DNA from: a virus
IMG/VR virus record: IMGVR_UViG_3300045978_000190
Location: 1-24,409 of that record
Length of the DNA stretch: 24,409 nt
Direction: 5' to 3' (one strand)
Shown here: positions 22,478 to 24,409 of the stretch, piece by piece
How positions within the stretch are numbered: the stretch's first letter is position 1
Layout of the letters: every line of letters starts with the position of its first letter
Notes under the pieces: model-generated
Databases searched by the model: none
Seen by the model: the letters and a program-made list of their open reading frames with translations, nothing else
Told to the model about the DNA's origin: nothing
Made by a program: the position numbers and the translations under genes

Positions 22478-22641
22478 CGGCCGTTCTGGATCGGCTCCCC
22501 AAAGACCGCCCACCCCAGGACGAGCAGCAGCAGGAACAGGAGCAGGTGAGCCCCGGATTTCTTGTGATCGGGCCAGGTTGTCCAGACCGCAAAAATTACC
22601 CATAGGATCATCAACACCCAGAAGAGGATTGAGAGTGGCAT
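22474..22641 (-). CDS. Small two-TM membrane protein, holin candidate
   Basis: This 55-residue protein is easily missed because of its size. It begins MPLSILFWVLMILWVIFAVW (TM1), has a short basic, polar turn (PDHKKSG), then HLLLFLLLLVLGWAVFG (TM2) and a short tail. Two tight membrane helices with a polar loop and a very small size are typical of holins or of short tail/lysis membrane proteins. Its neighbour is a spanin-like lipoprotein, which supports a lysis role. No endolysin is visible nearby. It starts 18 bp after the serine-protease stop and overlaps the next gene as ATGA. Confidence 0.65.
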   Translation of the reverse strand: MPLSILFWVLMILWVIFAVWTTWPDHKKSGAHLLLFLLLLVLGWAVFGEPIQNGR

Positions 22642-22659
22642 AGTCGTTACCAGTTGGTG

Positions 22660-24267
22660 TTATTTGCTGTCGCTGACCGGCTCCTGCATGGAGTCGAAAG
22701 CCTTGCGGATGTCCGAGCCGACGTAGGCCGAGAGGTAACAGGTCCCGATCGTCGATGAGGAGTGGGTGGCCACCAGAACGGGCTCGCCCCGGAAGAGGAT
22801 GAAAACGGGGTGCCCGGAATCCCCGGTTGTCAGCGGCGGTCCCTCCCATGTGGGATTAGTGCCCGGCTTATAGTCCACCATCCCCGCCAACCCGTAGGGA
22901 TCCGTGACCCGGATGCCCTCGATGTACCACGCGCCCGCAGCCTCCAGGCCAATCACGGACGCGCTGCGCGCCGGAACGTCGGGCGAGCGCTGGTTGTATT
23001 TGGTCCTGATCGCCTGCGCGCCGTCGTAGGAGTGGACCCGCTGAAGCGCGAGGGTCCGGTAGTGGCGCACTGAACTGGGCAGGTCCGCATCGAGGAGGTA
23101 ACACCCGATGTCAGTCTTCCCCGCTCGGGCGCGCGCGACAATGGTCCTGGAGTGCGCCTGCCCGTTCCGGTCGTAGAAGGTGACCACATGCCCGACCGCG
23201 TAGGCGAACCACGCCTCCGGGTTGCCGTAGTTACTTCCATAGTAGTGATGGGCGCATACCATGTGACGGCGGCCAATCAGCGTCCCGGCTCTGCTGTGGT
23301 TCCAGACCACACCCGAGAAATCGATGTCCCAGTGCGGGTTATAGGTCTTCTGTGTCGAGCTGTAGTGCGAGAAAATCGCCCAACCGGGTCCGTTAGGTGG
23401 CAGGCATTGAAGGGTTTCGGCGGTGATGGCTGGCGCGAGATCGATCGAGCCGGGGACCCCTCCGGCGCGGGCCGCGATCAGATCCTTGCGCTTGAGGTAT
23501 CCCGGCGGCGGTCCATGCCGGGGCGTTGGATCGTCCATGGGCCGCGGGTCGAGGATCTCCACGGGCTTGACGCCGGCCGGGTAGTGGTGGCCCCGGTAGG
23601 CGCACCCGCTCAGGAGCGCGCATGCCAGTAGGAACGGAATCAGGGCCGCAGCTCGGCGGCGGCGGAGGACTAAGACGACCAAGCCCAGGAGGGCCAACCC
23701 CAGCGTTCCGGCCTCGGGGATCAGGATCAGCCCTGGGCCTTTGGCGAAGTTAGTCTCCGCCCCGCCGACGATTTGCCCGACGTCGAACACCGAATTCGCG
23801 CCCGGCTCATCCTCGAGGTAGATCGATGCCGGCGCCGGGTCGCGATTGGAGGTAAACGAGATGCTCGAGAATCCCTCCGGAAGGGTGAAGGTGACGGCGG
23901 AGGGGAGCAGGTTCGCGGGTCCGAAGGTGTAGGAGTCCATCGGAGCATCCACGCCATCGAAACGGACTGAGTGGAGCGCCAGGGGATCGGTGAGAGTGTC
24001 GCCCGCGATCAGCTCCGCCGGCAGGTCGAGGGAGAAGACAGTGGCCGGCGAATCCGATCCTGGCAGAAACTGATAGGTGTAGAGCGCACTGGATGCCGAC
24101 TCGGCCTCGATCTCCCAGACAAGCGCCGCCGGGCCCCATGGATCATTGCCAAGATCGGCAAATAGGAGCAGGGTCCCGGAAATCGTGGTGAGCTCGCCCT
24201 CGTCCGGAATAGCAGCGGGCGCCGCACATGCGGGCATGGTCAATGCTAGGATGAGGGCGCGGCGCAT
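22660..24267 (-). CDS. PEP-CTERM domain + lipobox + trypsin-like serine protease, single frame
   Basis: One 535-codon frame combines three elements. Residues 1-20 are a signal peptide (MRRALILALTMPACAAPAA), followed by a beta-rich region and a PEP-CTERM tail: IPEA (183-186), a hydrophobic stretch, then RRRR at 202-205. Next is a second hydrophobic segment with a lipobox, ALIPFLLACALLSGC (cysteine at 222). The rest (about 290-520) is a chymotrypsin-like protease: His in MVCAHHYYG (337-344), Asp in KTDIGCYLLD (about 386) and the serine motif TGDSGHPVF (481-489, Ser 484). The frame may encode one polyprotein, or two proteins with an internal TTG start at 23682 (residue 196). In either case the last part would be exported. 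It is the first whole gene of the window, just after the terminase-like 3' end. Confidence 0.75.
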   Translation of the reverse strand: MRRALILALTMPACAAPAAIPDEGELTTISGTLLLFADLGNDPWGPAALVWEIEAESASSALYTYQFLPGSDSPATVFSLDLPAELIAGDTLTDPLALHSVRFDGVDAPMDSYTFGPANLLPSAVTFTLPEGFSSISFTSNRDPAPASIYLEDEPGANSVFDVGQIVGGAETNFAKGPGLILIPEAGTLGLALLGLVVLVLRRRRAAALIPFLLACALLSGCAYRGHHYPAGVKPVEILDPRPMDDPTPRHGPPPGYLKRKDLIAARAGGVPGSIDLAPAITAETLQCLPPNGPGWAIFSHYSSTQKTYNPHWDIDFSGVVWNHSRAGTLIGRRHMVCAHHYYGSNYGNPEAWFAYAVGHVVTFYDRNGQAHSRTIVARARAGKTDIGCYLLDADLPSSVRHYRTLALQRVHSYDGAQAIRTKYNQRSPDVPARSASVIGLEAAGAWYIEGIRVTDPYGLAGMVDYKPGTNPTWEGPPLTTGDSGHPVFILFRGEPVLVATHSSSTIGTCYLSAYVGSDIRKAFDSMQEPVSDSK

Positions 24268-24324
24268 ACGGCCGCAGCATAGGGGGAGCGGCGCGCCGGC
24301 CCTATGCCGGAGATCGGCCCCTAA
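24268..24324 (-). promoter_or_regulatory. Shared leader upstream of the PEP-CTERM/protease gene (copy C)
   Basis: On the minus strand TTAGGGGCC (24324-24316) is followed by a similar T-C-x-C-C block and GCATA, matching the leader of the other PEP-CTERM gene. The TAG within the motif ends the upstream partial frame. The motif is 48 nt from the start codon, versus 47 nt in copy A. A promoter, leader or duplicated cassette are all possible. Confidence 0.5.
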
Positions 24325-24409
24325 AAACGGGTGATTGACTTCACGGCAAAGGGCGATGCTGGGGCGCGGATAGAACGTAGTTGATCGCGGGATAGGGCGC
24401 CAGTCCCGA
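24321..24409 (-). CDS. 3' end of an upstream gene (terminase large subunit by position)
   Basis: About 28 codons enter from the right edge, reading GTGALSRDQLRSIRAP, then ASPFAVKSITRF and a TAG stop at 24321-24323. The stop lies in the TTAGGGGCC motif in the same way as the stop of the methyltransferase gene does before the other PEP-CTERM gene, which supports this frame. Another frame ends earlier (SGLAPYPAINYVLSAPQH then stop). Terminase is suggested only by Mu-like gene order (terminase, then portal); nothing in the visible residues is diagnostic. Confidence 0.4.
   Translation of the reverse strand, partial: GTGALSRDQLRSIRAPASPFAVKSITRF

Noticed and set aside
22478-22849. Extension of the small lipoprotein gene to a start at 22849
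   Set aside because: This extension overlaps the holin-like gene and the protease end in another frame and would bury the signal peptide; the start at 22477 keeps the signal and lipobox.

Overview
The window is the late (structural) half of a temperate tailed-phage or prophage genome, about 24 kb and GC-rich, with every convincing gene on the minus strand. The head genes follow Mu-type families: a DUF935/gp29-like portal, a GpI-like protease-scaffold, a DUF2190-like decoration protein, a major capsid protein and gp36/gp37-like connector genes. The tail looks non-contractile: one tube gene, a long tape measure, a hub and no visible sheath. The integration system is a tyrosine integrase next to a tRNA-derived att site, not a Mu transposase. 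Two genes carry PEP-CTERM sorting tails (PEP/PEA motif, hydrophobic stretch, RRRR). Such tails are typical of Gram-negative exosortase hosts such as Verrucomicrobiota, Planctomycetes and some Proteobacteria. A Verrucomicrobiota-like host is an inference, not shown.

Reading in the direction of transcription (right to left): the 3' end of a gene, probably the large terminase (24409-24321); a composite PEP-CTERM / lipobox / trypsin-like protein (24267-22660); a small two-TM holin-like protein and a small lipoprotein (22641-22325); portal, morphogenesis protein, acidic protein, protease-scaffold, decoration and capsid (22328-17276); connector, terminator and tail tube (17184-15761); a giant LamG adhesin with a proline-rich stalk (15758-12549); two small proteins of unknown role; tape measure (11634-7606); tail hub (7602-5464). 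Next comes an accessory block: an excisionase-type HTH protein, a Tad1-like anti-Thoeris sponge candidate, three glycosyltransferases (one fused to a methyltransferase), a second methyltransferase and a second PEP-CTERM protein (5441-820). The left end (819-230) has no convincing gene. It holds tandem dyads, two 51-bp repeats, other inverted repeats and the att site, followed by the start of the integrase (229-1).

The most interesting points are: (1) two homologous PEP-CTERM proteins bracket the structural operon and share a leader whose conserved motif supplies or overlaps the upstream stop codon and sits 47-48 nt before each start; (2) one of them continues past its PEP-CTERM tail into a lipobox and a serine-protease domain; (3) a phage-borne surface-sugar cassette lies next to a likely Tad1 sponge; (4) a densely patterned regulatory region separates the late operon from att and int; (5) the LamG stalk and the tape-measure C-terminus are built of repeats. 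Genes are tightly packed with many 4-bp ATGA overlaps, which suggests one long, translationally coupled late transcript. Functions are assigned from sequence memory and motifs; no database search was possible.
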